From Scolanthus callimorphus (taxonomy: Eukaryota > Cnidaria > Anthozoa > Actiniaria > Edwardsiidae), in assembly GCA_033964015.1 (NCBI GenBank), contig CM066919.1, forward strand, positions 27,052,204 to 27,116,203: 64,000 nt of DNA, read 5' to 3'. Made by a program: the position numbers and the translations under genes. This document shows, in pieces, positions 1 through 12,355 of the stretch (the stretch's first letter is position 1; every line of letters begins with the position of its first letter). Under the pieces are notes generated by a model. It worked only from the letters and a program-made list of their open reading frames with translations. It was not told the origin of the DNA and did no database searches.

Positions 1-14
1 TCGTTGGTACTTAC

Positions 15-3000
15 ATATTCTGACGATGACAAACCACCACCGATGCCTGTTCCTCGTCTGTCATGTTTATGGCTCGAAATGTGTCCTCATACGTAGCGTC
101 CACTAGCGCGATGTGGTTCCATTCCAATATTTGGTCCCCTGTTTGAATTGATTTACAAGAACAACAAACGTGTTATCTTTTCCATCTGCAGTCCTCAATA
201 TAAAAAAAATATATAATTTCATGAAAAAATTTTGAAATCGAAATAAAAATTTTTGTTCTCTAAGAATAAAAACAAGTAACATGAAAACAAAGCACGAAAG
301 GGGGAGTAGCCTTACCAACACCAAATAACTCGTGATTGGCATTGGTCGTGCCCTTAACAAATGCGCCCATTAATCCAGCCCCAGACGATATGCCGCCGAT
401 TATACAAGCTCCATATGCGGTTCCTAGAATTGAGAAATTCAAATGGCCTTGTTATTGGACAAAGACTCACCCTATTCCCACTACAAGAATAGGAGAGAAT
501 AGTTATTTCAGGGGGGAGCTGTCGGAAAGGACGGGGAAGGACAAGAAAAAGGCTAGAATAGAAAATTTGGGTAAACAAGAAATGCAACAAAAAGTGTGAG
601 GGAAGAGGTGATATTACCCGGAAACTCCGGTCGGGGATGGGTAGGTAAGGGCAAGAACCATAAATAAAAAGTGATCATGTTATGCCCTCGCCTGTTATTC
701 TTTGTCCTGAGAGACTTTTCTTTCGCGTTAGTGTCAGACGCTCAATAAGAGGTCGTCCTCTCGGTGTCTGTAAGCCGACCTCTTTCTGTTTGGGAAAAAG
801 CGAAACAAAATAGCTTTTTCCGCACTCTTTCATAACAAGTACACGCGCAAAGGACATATATGTCAACATATAATAATGTTTAAACAAAGTTAAGATACAA
901 ACCTTTTTCCTCGGCTTTTGACGATTTTTGTCAATAGTTTCCTCGCTGTGTAAAAAAAAATATCATCACGAAATGGAACAGTTTGGTTAACACTCATGAT
1001 TGTATTCGTTAGAACCCCGACTGAAGGCGTGACACGGCATTTTAACTTGCGTGACATCCATGATTCCAGTTATCCACTTGGAACGCGCGTATAAAAAAAT
1101 GAAACCTAACAGTGGGGACTATGGACCTAAAGAGGGGACTAGATTGGGAAAAGGAATTAGTAAGGAATTAAAGGAAGTGTGTTTGAAGGACGTTAAAAGT
1201 CCCTACCTGGTAGCGGAGGTGTTTAGCATTTCATCCTCATGACTGAAGAAGTCATTAAAGAAGTAATCAGATCCACCAGAAATAGAAGCTGCAGAGGAGA
1301 CTGAAAAAACTGAAATAGAATGAATAAACAACATTCACTTCATGAAGGCAGGAAAGATTATTCTCGAAACTGACATCTAAACAGTTTGAATAGCGCGCCT
1401 TGGCGACTATTAAATTTGGCAAAAGACCCCTTGAACCTTTTGTTATACCTCAATATCTTGTCGGGAAGCAGAGTTCACTTTTAAATTCAGTTATAAAACT
1501 GCAACGTTTAGTGAAGATTTTTTAATACTGACGGAGATATATTCCTTTTAAAAGTATCTACTCTGAGATCTTTTAGAGGCAGCTAGGGGAAATTTGCTTT
1601 CCATTTATTATGCATATCCGAGCTTTCCATGTTACCAAGATTGGTAGTAAAAGTATTTCATTTTGACAGGATTGAATAGTGTGGCTAGAAATATTTTACT
1701 GAGTTTCTTTCCTTTTGGTTGCCGGCGAAGTTTGTCCCATAAGTGTCCCTCAGACTCATCGAGGGGGGTCTGGGGCAAGAGCGCAATACAAAGAGCACAA
1801 AGACAAAAAGGCAGACAGGTGGTCAATAGATCGTCTTTTAAATTTTAATCATATAGCTTTGAATGTGCATAAAAAGAGCCTCCTTATTTTGCTAAAAAAT
1901 CAAAGTTGATGCACATTAAAAGCTGACACCTGTCCTGAACATGGCCCACCTGTCGCCAAAAATATGGGCAACTGAGGAGTACAATTCTATACGGGCAGCG
2001 TGTAAAATAACAGACACAACATTTGACCCTGAGACGGCAATAGTTAATTGAATGCACATGTATCTTCAAAAACAGAGAGGTATCTATCGAAGCTAAACTT
2101 CATAAAGACTATTTTTAGCAGGAACAGTGGGTCAAAGCGTTTTTGAACAATCTAAATGATGCTCTTCATGTTTTCCTCCCTCCAGCAAAACGTAACGGCA
2201 CATGGCAGAGTTCGCACCTTCCGCTTTTCCCGCTTTTCCATATATCTTGCTGAGAAAAGTGCTGAGATAAAGACTATTTTTAGCAGGAACAGTGAGTGAA
2301 AGCGTTTTTGAACAATCTAAATGATGCTCTTCATGTTTTTACCTGTAATATCACTGTCCACACTTCCACAGCTCAGCTGTTGTGAATAGCATTGAGGTAG
2401 ACTAAGGTACTCAGGCTCACAGGAGCCACCATCTATTTGCTCATCAAAGCTATTTGGCAGATCATCCAACTCTTCCACAGCTGATAAGTTCCCAAAGTTT
2501 CTAGGTGAGAACACATGGTGCAGCTGAGGAATTGGTATTTGGTCCTAGAAAGTGAGAACAAATGTGATAAAGGTGATGATGATGATAATGATGAGGCCGA
2601 TGATTATGACAACGATTACGATTATAATTTGATGAGCAAACAAGTAATGACTTGGCAACGATTCACATGATGTTGATGATAATGAAGATGACCTCTAGAT
2701 CTAAGGATGAGGTGAAGATTTTACCGTAAGTGTCAAACTGACGGCCTCCCTTGGTGCTGTAGGTTGTGTAGGGTAATTATTGAGATCTCCCAACTTGTCG
2801 AGCATAGCTTGAGCCAAGTTTGTCAAATTCTCCCCTGGTGTGTACCATTCGCCTGTACTTGTAAGAAACATGCGCTTCTTTAAGCACAACATGCAGCTCC
2901 ATATCTTGAAAGCAAAAGGTAGCTTATTCATCACATCACAGAAAAAGATCGATATGCATTCACTACAAAACTCACATTATTTTTCTTTGCTCAAAATGGT

Positions 3001-3336
3001 TATTGATTTCCCTTCATTCACGTCTGAATCTCAACTGAAGGACATTAACTTGGTTTTCTGAACTTTTGCTTTTTGTCAATTTAGCTTACCATTCGTTGTT
3101 TGTTTCTCTGACCACATCTAGAGCATGTTCTACGTGAACAGTTCTGGCAAAAGCGATTTAAAGAGGATGAAATCTTTGCCTTAAAACATATAGTACAGAG
3201 ATGCTTGTCCGTGCAGTTTCTCGCAGAGTGGTCAATCCGCATCTCCAGTTGTTGTATCTCCAGCCTTAGATCCCTAAAATTATAAGAAAATAAATCATCA
3301 TAGAAAACGTTTTGATACAGTTTATTTGTCATTTCA

Positions 3337-3370
<34 letters not shown>

Positions 3371-4255
3371 TTTATTTATACACGGACAAAACACTCAGTA
3401 TACATTTAATTATATATTTAAAAAAAAACATATATAAACTACTACTGGTTTACAGGTTTGCCGTGTGTGAAACTGGTTTAGAAATCACAGTTTTCCAAAC
3501 CATTCTTGAATTGACGTAAGGTGGTTGTCGAACGTAATTCACTTGGAAGATTGTTCCAAAGTAACGCCCCACTGTAGCCAAAGGATCTCTTCATATAATT
3601 TGTCCGCGGCCTCGGTAAAGCTAGCTTATTATTACTATTTCTAAAATTGTAGGAGGTTTCGCGGGAGGAGAATATAATCACAAAGAGCAATTAGAATTGA
3701 GAATAAAATTCGTGGCCTGGCTCGGAGAGAGGGCCATCTAACTGCGTTCGCTTTACAAAGGGCTTTTGAGACTGAGAATAAGCTGATGAGTTCTTCTCAC
3801 GAGTAAGATGATATGGGTGTACTGATACTAGTGGACTTTCATTTTTAGAGTTTCTTGTTATTAGCATATTGGGAGAAAAATCGAGACAGGTTTTTTAGGG
3901 CTTCTGCAATTAGGGTATATTTGGTATACAGCTATTTAAAAAAAACTCGGAAAATTTGCTTGTGGAAGCTGCTGTTATAAATACTTACAGAATATATCAA
4001 AACTCACATCATTCAGAAAGGGTTGGCAATAGGAATAATACAATCAAGTAAAAAGCAAAGCAATTTAACGATCCGAGGTTTACTGTTGCATCTTTGTGCG
4101 CTAATCACAAATAGCGAATTTGAAAGACGTTACCTTTTTTTCTTCTCTGCAATTCCTTCAAACTGTTTTTGTCTCTCCAGCACTGTTTTCAGGACGGTAG
4201 CTTCATGGTGATTAAGTTCCGAGAAATCGATGTTGAGAGGTTCCATGCTTCTCAT
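15..4255 (-). CDS. RIMS: RIM (Rab3-interacting molecule) active-zone protein, N-terminal part, runs off left edge
   Basis: RIM proteins are presynaptic scaffolds that link Rab3 vesicles, Munc13 and calcium channels. Seven exons fit with matching phases: 4255-4134 (ATG 4255, or in-frame ATG 4246), 3273-3090, 2904-2725, 2544-2343, 781-692, 423-316 and 138-15, giving about 336 residues. The N-terminus is a charged helix followed by a zinc finger with eight cysteines at about residues 67, 70, 83, 86, 91, 94, 106 and 109, spaced as in the RIM/rabphilin FYVE-like finger. The last pair (WSCMLC) lies on the next exon, as expected. Exons 5-7 form a PDZ domain: first strand PLIERLTLT, an IIGG loop, then GDQILEWN, the typical end of a RIM PDZ. 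Exon 5 needs a GC donor and an acceptor at GAAAG, so its borders are the least certain. The C2 domains expected downstream would lie outside the window. Family call is firm; intron 1 hosts a LINE fragment. Confidence 0.85.
2102..2339. repeat. 73-bp direct repeat, two copies 165 bp apart
   Basis: Positions 2102-2174 and 2267-2339 are nearly identical (both contain GACTATTTTTAGCAGGAACA). The right copy ends at the splice donor of the RIM exon ending at 2343; the left copy lacks the donor bases. It looks like a local duplication of the start of that intron. Confidence 0.75.
3340..3690 (-). pseudogene. 3' fragment of a non-LTR retrotransposon in RIM intron 1
   Basis: A minus-strand frame (3690-3478) ends with FGYSGALLWNNLPSELR, the conserved tail found after the reverse-transcriptase domain of jockey/CR1-like LINEs in many animals. 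It is followed downstream on the minus strand by about 110 bp of untranslated sequence and a CTGT microsatellite (3341-3370 on plus), which fits a LINE 3' end. The element is 5'-truncated and carries no catalytic motifs, so it is a dead insertion. Confidence 0.7.
3341..3370. repeat. (ACAG)n microsatellite
   Basis: About seven units of ACAG/GACA, forming the simple-repeat tail of the adjacent minus-strand LINE fragment. Confidence 0.9.
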
Positions 4256-4403
4256 TCTCGTCAATGACTCTATAGATAACAGACTCTAGATAGAGTATAT
4301 GTCTATAAATATACAACATATATATTCAAGAACACGTACACTAAAGCACATATGTGAGAGCTTCACCGATCACGTTGGAAAGCTGTGGAGGTCGGCTTTG
4401 TAT

Positions 4404-4530
4404 TATCATCATACAATCATTGATTATGTAGCAATTTATTTCCGTTGCAATTTCCGCTACCTCGGAATCATCATACAATCATTGATTATGTAACAATTTA
4501 TTTCCGTTGCAATTTCCGCTACCTCGGCCC
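4404..4530. repeat. 62-bp tandem duplication upstream of the RIM start
   Basis: Two consecutive near-identical units with a period of about 62 bp, each with CATACAATCATTGATTATGT and ending CCGCTACCTCGG. They lie 150-270 bp 5' of the RIM first coding exon, in likely 5' UTR or promoter sequence. A role is unknown. Confidence 0.8.
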
Positions 4531-6441
4531 GAGTCTGTTTCGTATGATTTAGGATACCGGATGAGACATATAGACCGGTCAATCTATGGTTATACCCCCC
4601 GGCTCCCATCTTTTTTGGTCGGCGATGATCATCGAAAATTTTCAGTTTCACCCCTAAAAGATACCAAACATGGCGTGGCTCAAATAATTTCTTACCCTAA
4701 AAGATGAGGCCGTGTGTCCCAAGTAGACGCGAAGGAGACAGGTAACAGGTAAAAGATACCAATCAAGAAATTTCCGTGTTTGACTAAAATTTCTTACACG
4801 GCTTTAAGGGCCACCATCATGAGACAACACAATTTGGACATCTTTAAAAGAGACCAAGGCCCCGTGATTTTAACCCCTAAAAGATACGACGATAGTCCCC
4901 GACCAAGAAATATGGGTCCCCCTGGGGGGGGTTATACCTCAAATAAAGTTGTTACAACTAAGACATATATTTGTATCAAATTCGGGAGACATGTATCGTT
5001 AAAAACATAAATTTGGTAAATTTGAGTATTTAACGTGGCTAACAGCCAACATGAGTTATAGTTTGGGGGGAGGGGGGCTCGATGTCACTCACTCCTGTTG
5101 ATTTCACGGAGGGCTACAGTGTTTGAGTTGTATTTTTTTCTAGGTATCCCTAGGAAATTTTGGAATTCTTGTAACTGCACTTGCACTTAAGGTTAGTTTT
5201 TGAATTTATGCCGAAGTCATCCATCCAAGCCCTCGGGACGCCCGCTATCGCGTACTCGAGCTGCGGGATAAAGCTAGTCATCTGCGGGACTAAAACTCAT
5301 GGTAATCTTTCTGTTACCTTGTACCTTATCCAAAGTATATATACTAATTGCCTCTAAATTTATCCATGTTCCCACATGTTTGTTTCAAAGCTCTACATTT
5401 TTATAGTCATTTTAAAACTCACACTGTATAAGTGTTGTATAAGGACCTTCATTACGCAAAGGTAAGGCACCTAGAGGCGAGGGAGCGTGTTTTTGCGCAT
5501 GAGATTAGTAGAACTAGTTTTAACTGGCCTTAACTCTTACAAGAGCTAGCCATTGATTAGTTATAACAATTGGGCTACGAAAACGTTTTTAAAGCAATAG
5601 GGCACATAATTCGGTGGTTTAATTAATGCGATAAACGTACGGCGCGGGACACACATTTCCCGTGCGTTTATAACATAATAAACCACAGCTCTCGGCCAAT
5701 CAGAGCTCGCGTTCTGGCTTTGCTATTGATTGTAATAGAGTGTTAGGATATGGATAATATGTTTGGTATTATCAAATATTTGTACTAACCTTCTAGTGGC
5801 GTTCAGAAATGCTACTTCATTTCCAAATGCATGACCGTATTGTTGAATGCTTTATGGATCGTTGTTTATGTTGAGAAAGCGCACAAGGGAATTCCTACAA
5901 ACGCGCAGCTTGGTCCATATTACGCACTTACCTGACGCCATCAGCTGATGGATTCACCTGTGTGACGAAAATCAAAGCAAGGGGGAGGGGGAGGGGTTTA
6001 TTGATAAATGCAGTGGAACCCTAAGGAAACTATTTCCTTGTGTAGCGCCACAGACGCTGACGTCTTCCATTGTTATTAAGTGCCAACCAGAGATCGATTG
6101 GTTAACAGAACAAGGTAACACATTGAATAACGCTACATAACGACTAATATCTTGGGACGATTACCATCTTGAAAGAAGAGGCTGCAGTAAAATCTATTGT
6201 GTAGAACCCCGAGGTACGATTATTTGTGGATATGATTTTGTATCATCTTTGCATCATGTACATACGCACGACATGTACGTGTTTTAAAACGTCGTTTTAA
6301 GCGACACATTTATCTACTCGTGTTTACAACTTAACACATATTTGCGAAACATGCGCTGTTCTTTTTTCAATAATCCCGTCAAACCGATAGCGCACAGGAA
6401 ATTACGCCTTGCGCATGCTCCATTATATCCCTCATGTCTAT
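4531..6441. other. Intergenic stretch without recognised genes
   Basis: Region between the RIM 5' end and the next repeat. Reading frames are short and none has coding character. Short G/C-rich runs occur near 4920 and 5065. I see no RNA gene, and the RIM promoter is presumably in its left part but no clear core element stands out. Confidence 0.5.
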
Positions 6442-6783
6442 ATAACACCACAAGAGAAATTTTGAAATCTTGACTCCACCAATCTTAGGGATAGGGAAGG
6501 CCAATGGGCATACCGCCTTAAAACTCTTATTCCTGAGGGACTTAATGACAATGACTTTTTTTGTAGTCAGAATCGTCGCGCACGTAACACGTAATGTGTT
6601 TGTTTCTTGTTTATTAGCGCGCGCTAGTTAATTCGTTAACTCTACTTGTAGCTCGCGCAGTTTCAACTATGTTTCATATTATCACGCGTAACGCGCCATC
6701 AGCCATTCACCCTGACGAAGGCTGTCTTGTACAGTTGAAATATTGGTGGAGTCAAGATTTCAAAATTTCTCTTGTGGTGTTAT
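6442..6783. mobile_element. MITE with perfect 42-bp terminal inverted repeats
   Basis: Positions 6442-6483 and 6742-6783 are exact reverse complements over 42 bp (outer end ATAACACCACAAGAG, inner end CTCCACCAAT). The 258-bp interior has no coding frame. Perfect arms suggest recent mobilisation. No convincing target duplication can be read because the flanks are simple AT sequence. Confidence 0.85.
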
Positions 6784-6889
6784 TATTATTAATCGAGAAA
6801 TAGTCTGTTGACATTTAGGATACTTGTGAGTATTTTCCTCATGTCTATATATTTAGCTAATTACATTCTCTTTTCACTTGAGCTCATCA

Positions 6890-7090
6890 CCGTGACCGAG
6901 TCAATACCGTGATGGTGTCTGTAGCGCGAAGTGTCAATACCGTGATGGTGTCGACACCGTGACCGTGTCAATACCGTGATGGTGCTTGTACCGTGTCGTG
7001 CAAATAACGTTGATGGTGCCTGTACTTTGACCGTGCCAATGCCGTGATGGTGTATGTGCCGTGACGTGTCAATGCCGTTGGCCAGTACCG
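6890..7090. repeat. Degenerate CCGTGATGGTG minisatellite
   Basis: Many imperfect copies of an approximately 17-22 bp motif (cores ACCGTGATGGTG and GTGTCAATACCGTG). It lies just downstream of the minus-strand gene ending at 7217. The minus-strand frame across it (His-Gly-rich) is a product of the repeat, not a gene. Confidence 0.8.
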
Positions 7091-7216
7091 TAACTGTTAG
7101 CAAAATTCCGTGGTGAGTGGATGTATTTCGTCTTTTTATTTTTATTTCTGCGCAAATATTAATCAATTTAAGACACCCAGTAGTTTCAGTTGTGCAAACC
7201 TTTTCCAGTGTAGTTT

Positions 7217-8389
7217 TCATAACACAAACGTAACCACAACTCGTCCGTGACCCAGATTGTCTCCCGCAATGTTATGCTGGTCAGCACCGCTATTATACGA
7301 TCCACCCCCTCCTGCTACTGATGATCCTGATAATAACATAACAACCCCTCCCCCCGAGAATCCGCCCCCGCCACCGGGATTGTTAACGAGTGCACATCCA
7401 CCGCCACCAAATCCCCCGTTAGTGGAACTAATTTGCGGAATTCCTCCTTTTCCTCCTTTTATAAAACTCTTTGAAGTACTTGCTTGTACTGCTTTGCCAT
7501 CGCCATCGAATCCAGCCCCAGTTGAGTATGGTGGAAAACTAGTCGTCCACGTGTTTGTTTTCTCATTAAAACATCCAGGACCGCCTTTCCCGTTATGGCC
7601 GCCATAGCGACTTCCGTTCCTTGTCACTTGACCAGGGTCCCCGTCTAGATTTCCCCCTCCCCCACCTCCTGCGGCTACTATCAAAGGTGCATTTTCCGTT
7701 GTCAAGGCAACAAACGTACCCCCTCCGCCACCCCCGGGGCCAGGGCTATTAGTTGCTTTCTCCCCTTGCTGGCCGACCAGAATTCTAAGTTTTGTTCCCT
7801 CTTTTAATGAGAATTTTCCTTTTATCCGAGCTCCTTTACCACCCAGTGTCGAACATCCAGCAGAGCAGCTCCCTTCAGCTCCGGACGCTCCGAATACTTC
7901 AATAACGTAATTTCCAGAAAATGGTGTCGTCCATAACTGAATTCCCTTATCAAGTTGAACAGATCCCTCGAGACTCGTGCCAGCATATCCATCGATATTT
8001 GTCGGGCCCTCAGGTCCTCGAGATCCTAAACTCGTGAAAGTGAACTTTTTCATGGTTATATCCACCCACGCGGTGAAAATCCACTCTTTTTCAGACACTA
8101 ATGCACTCTTATCCCCGATATCAATATCCACAGGCGCGAAGTCGTTAAGTTCGCAATGATAACGTGAAGATAGGTAGTTAATGGATTTACATTGGATCTC
8201 CCGTAGACAGGAATGCACACAACTAATCTCGCTATTTGCAAACTGTGTCTTGATGACACGGTTGCGAAGGCGGTGATTGGCTGTTACTAATAGATAGGAA
8301 GATCTCTGATTGGCTAGTTTGAAGAGCTGCAGTGATAGCGGCACATGCGCTAACACCAGAACAAACACCAGACAACCGCTGTTGTTCAT
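7217..8389 (-). CDS. Secreted PAN/apple-like plus ALK/LTK-type glycine-rich domain protein (390 aa)
   Basis: Single-exon frame of 390 residues starting at ATG 8389. Residues 1-20 form a hydrophobic signal peptide. Residues about 25-90 hold four cysteines (57, 61, 67, 79) with CxxxC and a CELNDF ending, the pattern of PAN/apple modules that bind proteins or glycans. From about residue 113 the sequence follows the glycine-rich extracellular domain of ALK and LTK: GPEGPTNIDGYAGTS, GIQLW, the strand NYVIEVFGASGAEG, then ILVGQQGE, followed by several Gly5-Gly6 runs that would build polyglycine helices. There is no transmembrane segment or kinase, so it is predicted to be secreted. A paralogue in the opposite orientation lies at 19750-20956. 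Ligand and function are unknown; a structural or adhesive extracellular role is inference. Confidence 0.85.
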   Translation of the reverse strand: MNNSGCLVFVLVLAHVPLSLQLFKLANQRSSYLLVTANHRLRNRVIKTQFANSEISCVHSCLREIQCKSINYLSSRYHCELNDFAPVDIDIGDKSALVSEKEWIFTAWVDITMKKFTFTSLGSRGPEGPTNIDGYAGTSLEGSVQLDKGIQLWTTPFSGNYVIEVFGASGAEGSCSAGCSTLGGKGARIKGKFSLKEGTKLRILVGQQGEKATNSPGPGGGGGGTFVALTTENAPLIVAAGGGGGGNLDGDPGQVTRNGSRYGGHNGKGGPGCFNEKTNTWTTSFPPYSTGAGFDGDGKAVQASTSKSFIKGGKGGIPQISSTNGGFGGGGCALVNNPGGGGGFSGGGVVMLLSGSSVAGGGGSYNSGADQHNIAGDNLGHGRVVVTFVL

Positions 8390-8553
8390 ATTATTTCAGG
8401 TCATCTGGACACATTCTCACCTGCAAACAAAGAGGCAAGCGTGATAAGACAAACCGTATATGTGCATACCGATTATATTTGATAATACTAGGCTTCATTC
8501 ATATATTAACTATAAACTCGTGCGTACTGTTAATAGCGGTCATCCTGTGGAGG

Positions 8554-9159
8554 CCTGGGGGTCGTTTCTCGAAACGCTCAAAACTTTTCGAGCACGATAA
8601 ATTACCCGAAAAGCGTGCGAATGACGAATTTTCCGTTTCTCGAAACTCCCGAGTTTTTCGCGCCCGATAAAATTGCGTCAGTTTTCGCCCCTTGAACTTG
8701 ATAAGGGGAGAAACCCTTCTCCCCTAAACTTTTTCGGGTTTCCGAAAATCCTCAGAATAGGGGAGAAAAATAACAAAATTAACTAAGATTTTTCACTCCT
8801 TTGCGACTTTATTTATTCCTCTTGTACCTGCGAAGTTGAATTTCCCCGAAAGTACATTTTTCTTCTCATAAAACAACCATTTACGAAGTTGTCTGCTTTG
8901 TTTCCAAAATTTTCTTTCTTTGTCGCGAAATGGTTTCCCGGTAACTCTCCCGAGTTGCTTTTACCGCCATCCCGATAAAATACACCAAGTATTCGCAAAG
9001 TTTTGAAATTATAATTTTGATTTCGGGTTCCCGATAATTATCGGGGGTTTTGGGAGTTTCGAGAACACTTTTCGGGACTCCTAAATCTCGCCCGAAAAAC
9101 CACCCGAAAAGTTTATCGGGCCCGAAAATATCGGGCGATTTCGAGAAACGACCCCCTGG
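8554..9159. mobile_element. MITE with CTGGGGGTCGTTTCTCGAAA termini (about 605 bp)
   Basis: The left end starts CTGGGGGTCGTTTCTCGAAA and the right end is its inverted form (TTTCGAGAAACGACCCCCTGG). Inner subterminal motifs (TTTCGGG, CGATAA, TTATCGGG) repeat in both orientations. No coding capacity, so it is a non-autonomous element. Confidence 0.8.
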
Positions 9160-11084
9160 TCAATCTTCCTAGACTTCTGAGAGATTATTCAGAAAGTGAT
9201 ACTATAGTAACATAGGTTCATCGGAGACCATTTTATGTGTGTTTACTTTAAGGATATAGGCATATACCATAGTCATTTGCACAGCAACAAAGTCGCTGAA
9301 TGGATTATGGATCACTATAAGGTTTTAGGTTCAATTCTCTCTCATTTGCTGTTGCACGACTGCCCGTTGGCCTTTGTCAGTGATATTTGGCGCGTGATAT
9401 TTTACCGCATTTCTCCTTTAAATCTAGCTGTTTAACATTGAACAGGTTCCCTGAATTTTCACACCGTGAAACCGCACAGTTCGACAGATGGGTCGAGTTA
9501 AATCACTCTGATAGGATGGATTTTGAGCTTTTGAGATCAGTACGAGTAAGCCACATTTCCAGGATTTTTCGTTTCAGGTCTAGACACTGATCTCTGTTTT
9601 CTCTATATTTTCCTCAAGCTGTTTGCCACCACTAATACATAGAAAGCAATGATCTGTTTGCAAACTCTACAAGAAAAAAAATCATCAGACAGAAAGCTAT
9701 TAATTCATTTCTCGAACAGCTGAATTGTCGCATGGCCATCATCCATTCGACGCCCCCAGTCAAGTAAGTTCCGTTATCTAAAACGGAGACTTCCTTCTTC
9801 GTGTTTGTTTTGCCTACGAGTCTCGGGCCGATGTTGACATAGCTCTCCTCTTGCTCGTTTTAAGCCCTGAAACTCAGTTGGTTTAGTGGTGAGACTGTCA
9901 TCGTCCTACATTAAAAGCCTTGCTTTTTCCGCCCTTGTCCGCCTTTAAGGCAACCGTAATCCTACTTTAGATTATCATATATTAAGAAAAGCTTATCATC
10001 AGATCATATCTTTAGAAAATGCATTGAGTATAATAACAAAATAGCGTGGTATTGCCGGGTTTTCCAAGAATAAATTTTAGCAACATTAAAAAGAAAATTC
10101 AAAAAGAAACGCAAAAATCTTATTTTAGTAGTATTACAAATCGAAATGGAATAGAGCATTCTATTTTTGCTATACTTTATACATGAGTTATAATTTCTAG
10201 TTGCACCTGCTGGCGAAATGAGTGTGTCATGGAGAAAATGCAAACACGGTGGGAAAGCAATAATACGGACTGAAACTCGATGCAAGATGTTTTTAGTAGT
10301 AACTAGTGTTGCTAAGGTTCGTGTGTCCAATCAATTGGAATAATGATTGTGTTTTAGATTACAAATTGACTAAGAGAAGAATCTTCGTAACAAGGAAACA
10401 AAAAGGATGGAAGTGTTATATCGTGAAATATTAGACATTCTACTGTCTAACTTTTTATATTTATATACAGAAAAATAACTTTATGCTTCATTTTCCTTAA
10501 TGAAAATGATGAAACTTTTATTGAAAATTCCGAATGCCTCTGAAGTAGTAGTAACTGTAAAACTCGAACCTTCTTGGAAACACGGCACTTAGGTGGATGG
10601 TTCAGCTTGAGCACGACAGGTCAATAGCACAATGATAAACCTCCAACGCGCATCTTTAGTACTTATACATAAGATCAGTCCGTGGAGATAAAACTCGCAT
10701 CTTCGTGCTGAAATGCAGAAATGTACCAAGGATGAACCAGTAAAGTATGGCCACCGAATTACCGCTCCACTTATCACTTTCACTGCTCCAATTTTCAGAT
10801 ACTTTTTTAAAGTTTTCACGTTTATTATTTTTAGGTTTTTCTACACGTTTCATTCATGTTCATCTTTGCTAATGAGTAGAAATAAAGGTCTCTTAACAAG
10901 CTTTCGCCTCATCTCTTATTCTCATCAAATCCTTTTTAAATTCTCACAAAATCTAAACTGAGACAGACGAAGCAGAGGAAATGTATTTTTTTAACTCTTC
11001 TTTTGTCGTGAGTATGCTTATTTAGTATTTTCGAGAACAATGCCCAAAGTTTTTTCCCCTGCTTATTCATTTAAAGAAATGTCC
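9160..11084. other. Intergenic stretch, nothing recognised
   Basis: AT-rich, only short frames on both strands, no inverted repeat or RNA gene recognised. Confidence 0.5.
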
Positions 11085-11085
11085 T

Positions 11086-11226
11086 GGGGCCGGTTCCTAG
11101 AAGGTCAGTTAAGAGTTATCAGTGGATAAACGCTTATCCAACGGATAAATCCTGACAAAACCTATACAACAGATAACTTTTATCCGTGGATAACTTTATC
11201 CAACCTTTCAGGAACCGGCCCCTGGA
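11086..11226. mobile_element. Short MITE (about 140 bp)
   Basis: Inverted ends CTGGGGCCGGTTCCT at left and AGGAACCGGCCCCTGG at right, with interior copies of TTATCC/GGATAA in both orientations. Non-coding. Confidence 0.8.
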
Positions 11227-12290
11227 CGTTTAGAAACTTCTTTTAGCGGATTTACAAATTCTCCATTTCTGCACATGAACATGAACGCATGGGTTTATGA
11301 ATTATTCACGAGGATAGACTTATTTCGCTTACCTTGTTCCATTTCAGAATTCTCATTCTTGTATCGCCTTACATTATATTACGTACATGGGGACGAGATG
11401 CGAATACGATCTGCTTTTGCCGCGAAACCCTTTCGCAGGCGCCTAGTTCAACTGTGTCAATAGAATTGAAAGATCCCCCTACTCTTCATATATCAAATTA
11501 GCGGTTCTTCTTAATCCACCAATGGCAAAGCTTATACATTTTGAAATAAACATAAAACTGTCAGAGTGGCTAGCTGAAGGTGCTGGTTTCCAAACAATCT
11601 CGTTCGCGCATTTTAATTGTCTAAATAATCCACCAACACGGCTCTTTTTATAAACTTGGTACAAAATATTGCCTATGGGATATCATTAACACTACAATAG
11701 ATCAAATGAACTAAAAAAAAGGTGAGGTCTTACTACATCTACTTTTTCCTGGTTTAAAAAACAGCTGGCTCCTGAAACTCATAATTTTCGTTTTCTATTT
11801 GACGGCAATCGGACTTAGATCGAGCAGTACATCTGTCCAACCATGATAGACATGTCAAGTTGGCTTTGGATGAGTAATAAAATGAAAAACTTGTTTACGT
11901 TAAAAGCAATTAAATTATAATACCATGAGTTCTTATTTAGGTGTTAACTTGAATTTGTATGACATTGATGCCGATTAAAATTATGGTCGTATGGTCTAGG
12001 ATTTGCAGTTGCAAGATGGTACTTGTCAAGACATCCTCTGTCACTTCAGTTCACTCGCTGATTAACTTCTATGGATTGTGGAAACTAATGCATAACTAAT
12101 TATGGGAGAAAAATATAAGCTTTGCCATGTTTCTGCCCAAAAAGCAATCAATTATGGTTTCTTTTCAAAGTAAAGCTATAGTGTGTAAAGACTATAGTGT
12201 AGTCATCCTCAACCAATCCTTCCTGAAGACCAAGTAACAAATTGTCAAGGCATGATGGTAGGTGACACTTTGTTGTTGTAACACTGTATG
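11227..12290. other. Intergenic stretch, nothing recognised
   Basis: No supported gene or RNA. Short frames occur but lack splice context and coding character. Confidence 0.5.
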
Positions 12291-12294
12291 GCTA

Positions 12295-12355
12295 ACTGCA
12301 GATGAAAGCGGAGTTCGCTCCCGACAAATAGCACAGGTCCCTCTCACTCGGCCAT
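12295..12355. repeat. Copy of the GCGGAGCTC...AAATAGCACAGG dispersed repeat
   Basis: Contains GACAAATAGCACAGGTCCCT. The same sequence recurs at about 16990-17035, 17220-17275 and 17335-17395, so this is an isolated copy of that family. Confidence 0.65.

Noticed and set aside
6861..7220. His-Gly-rich 119-aa protein
   Set aside because: It reads through the CCGTGATGGTG repeat and overlaps the 3' end of a real gene.
7257..7607. Proline-rich 116-aa protein on plus
   Set aside because: Antisense of the glycine-rich domain; Gly codons read as Pro on the other strand.
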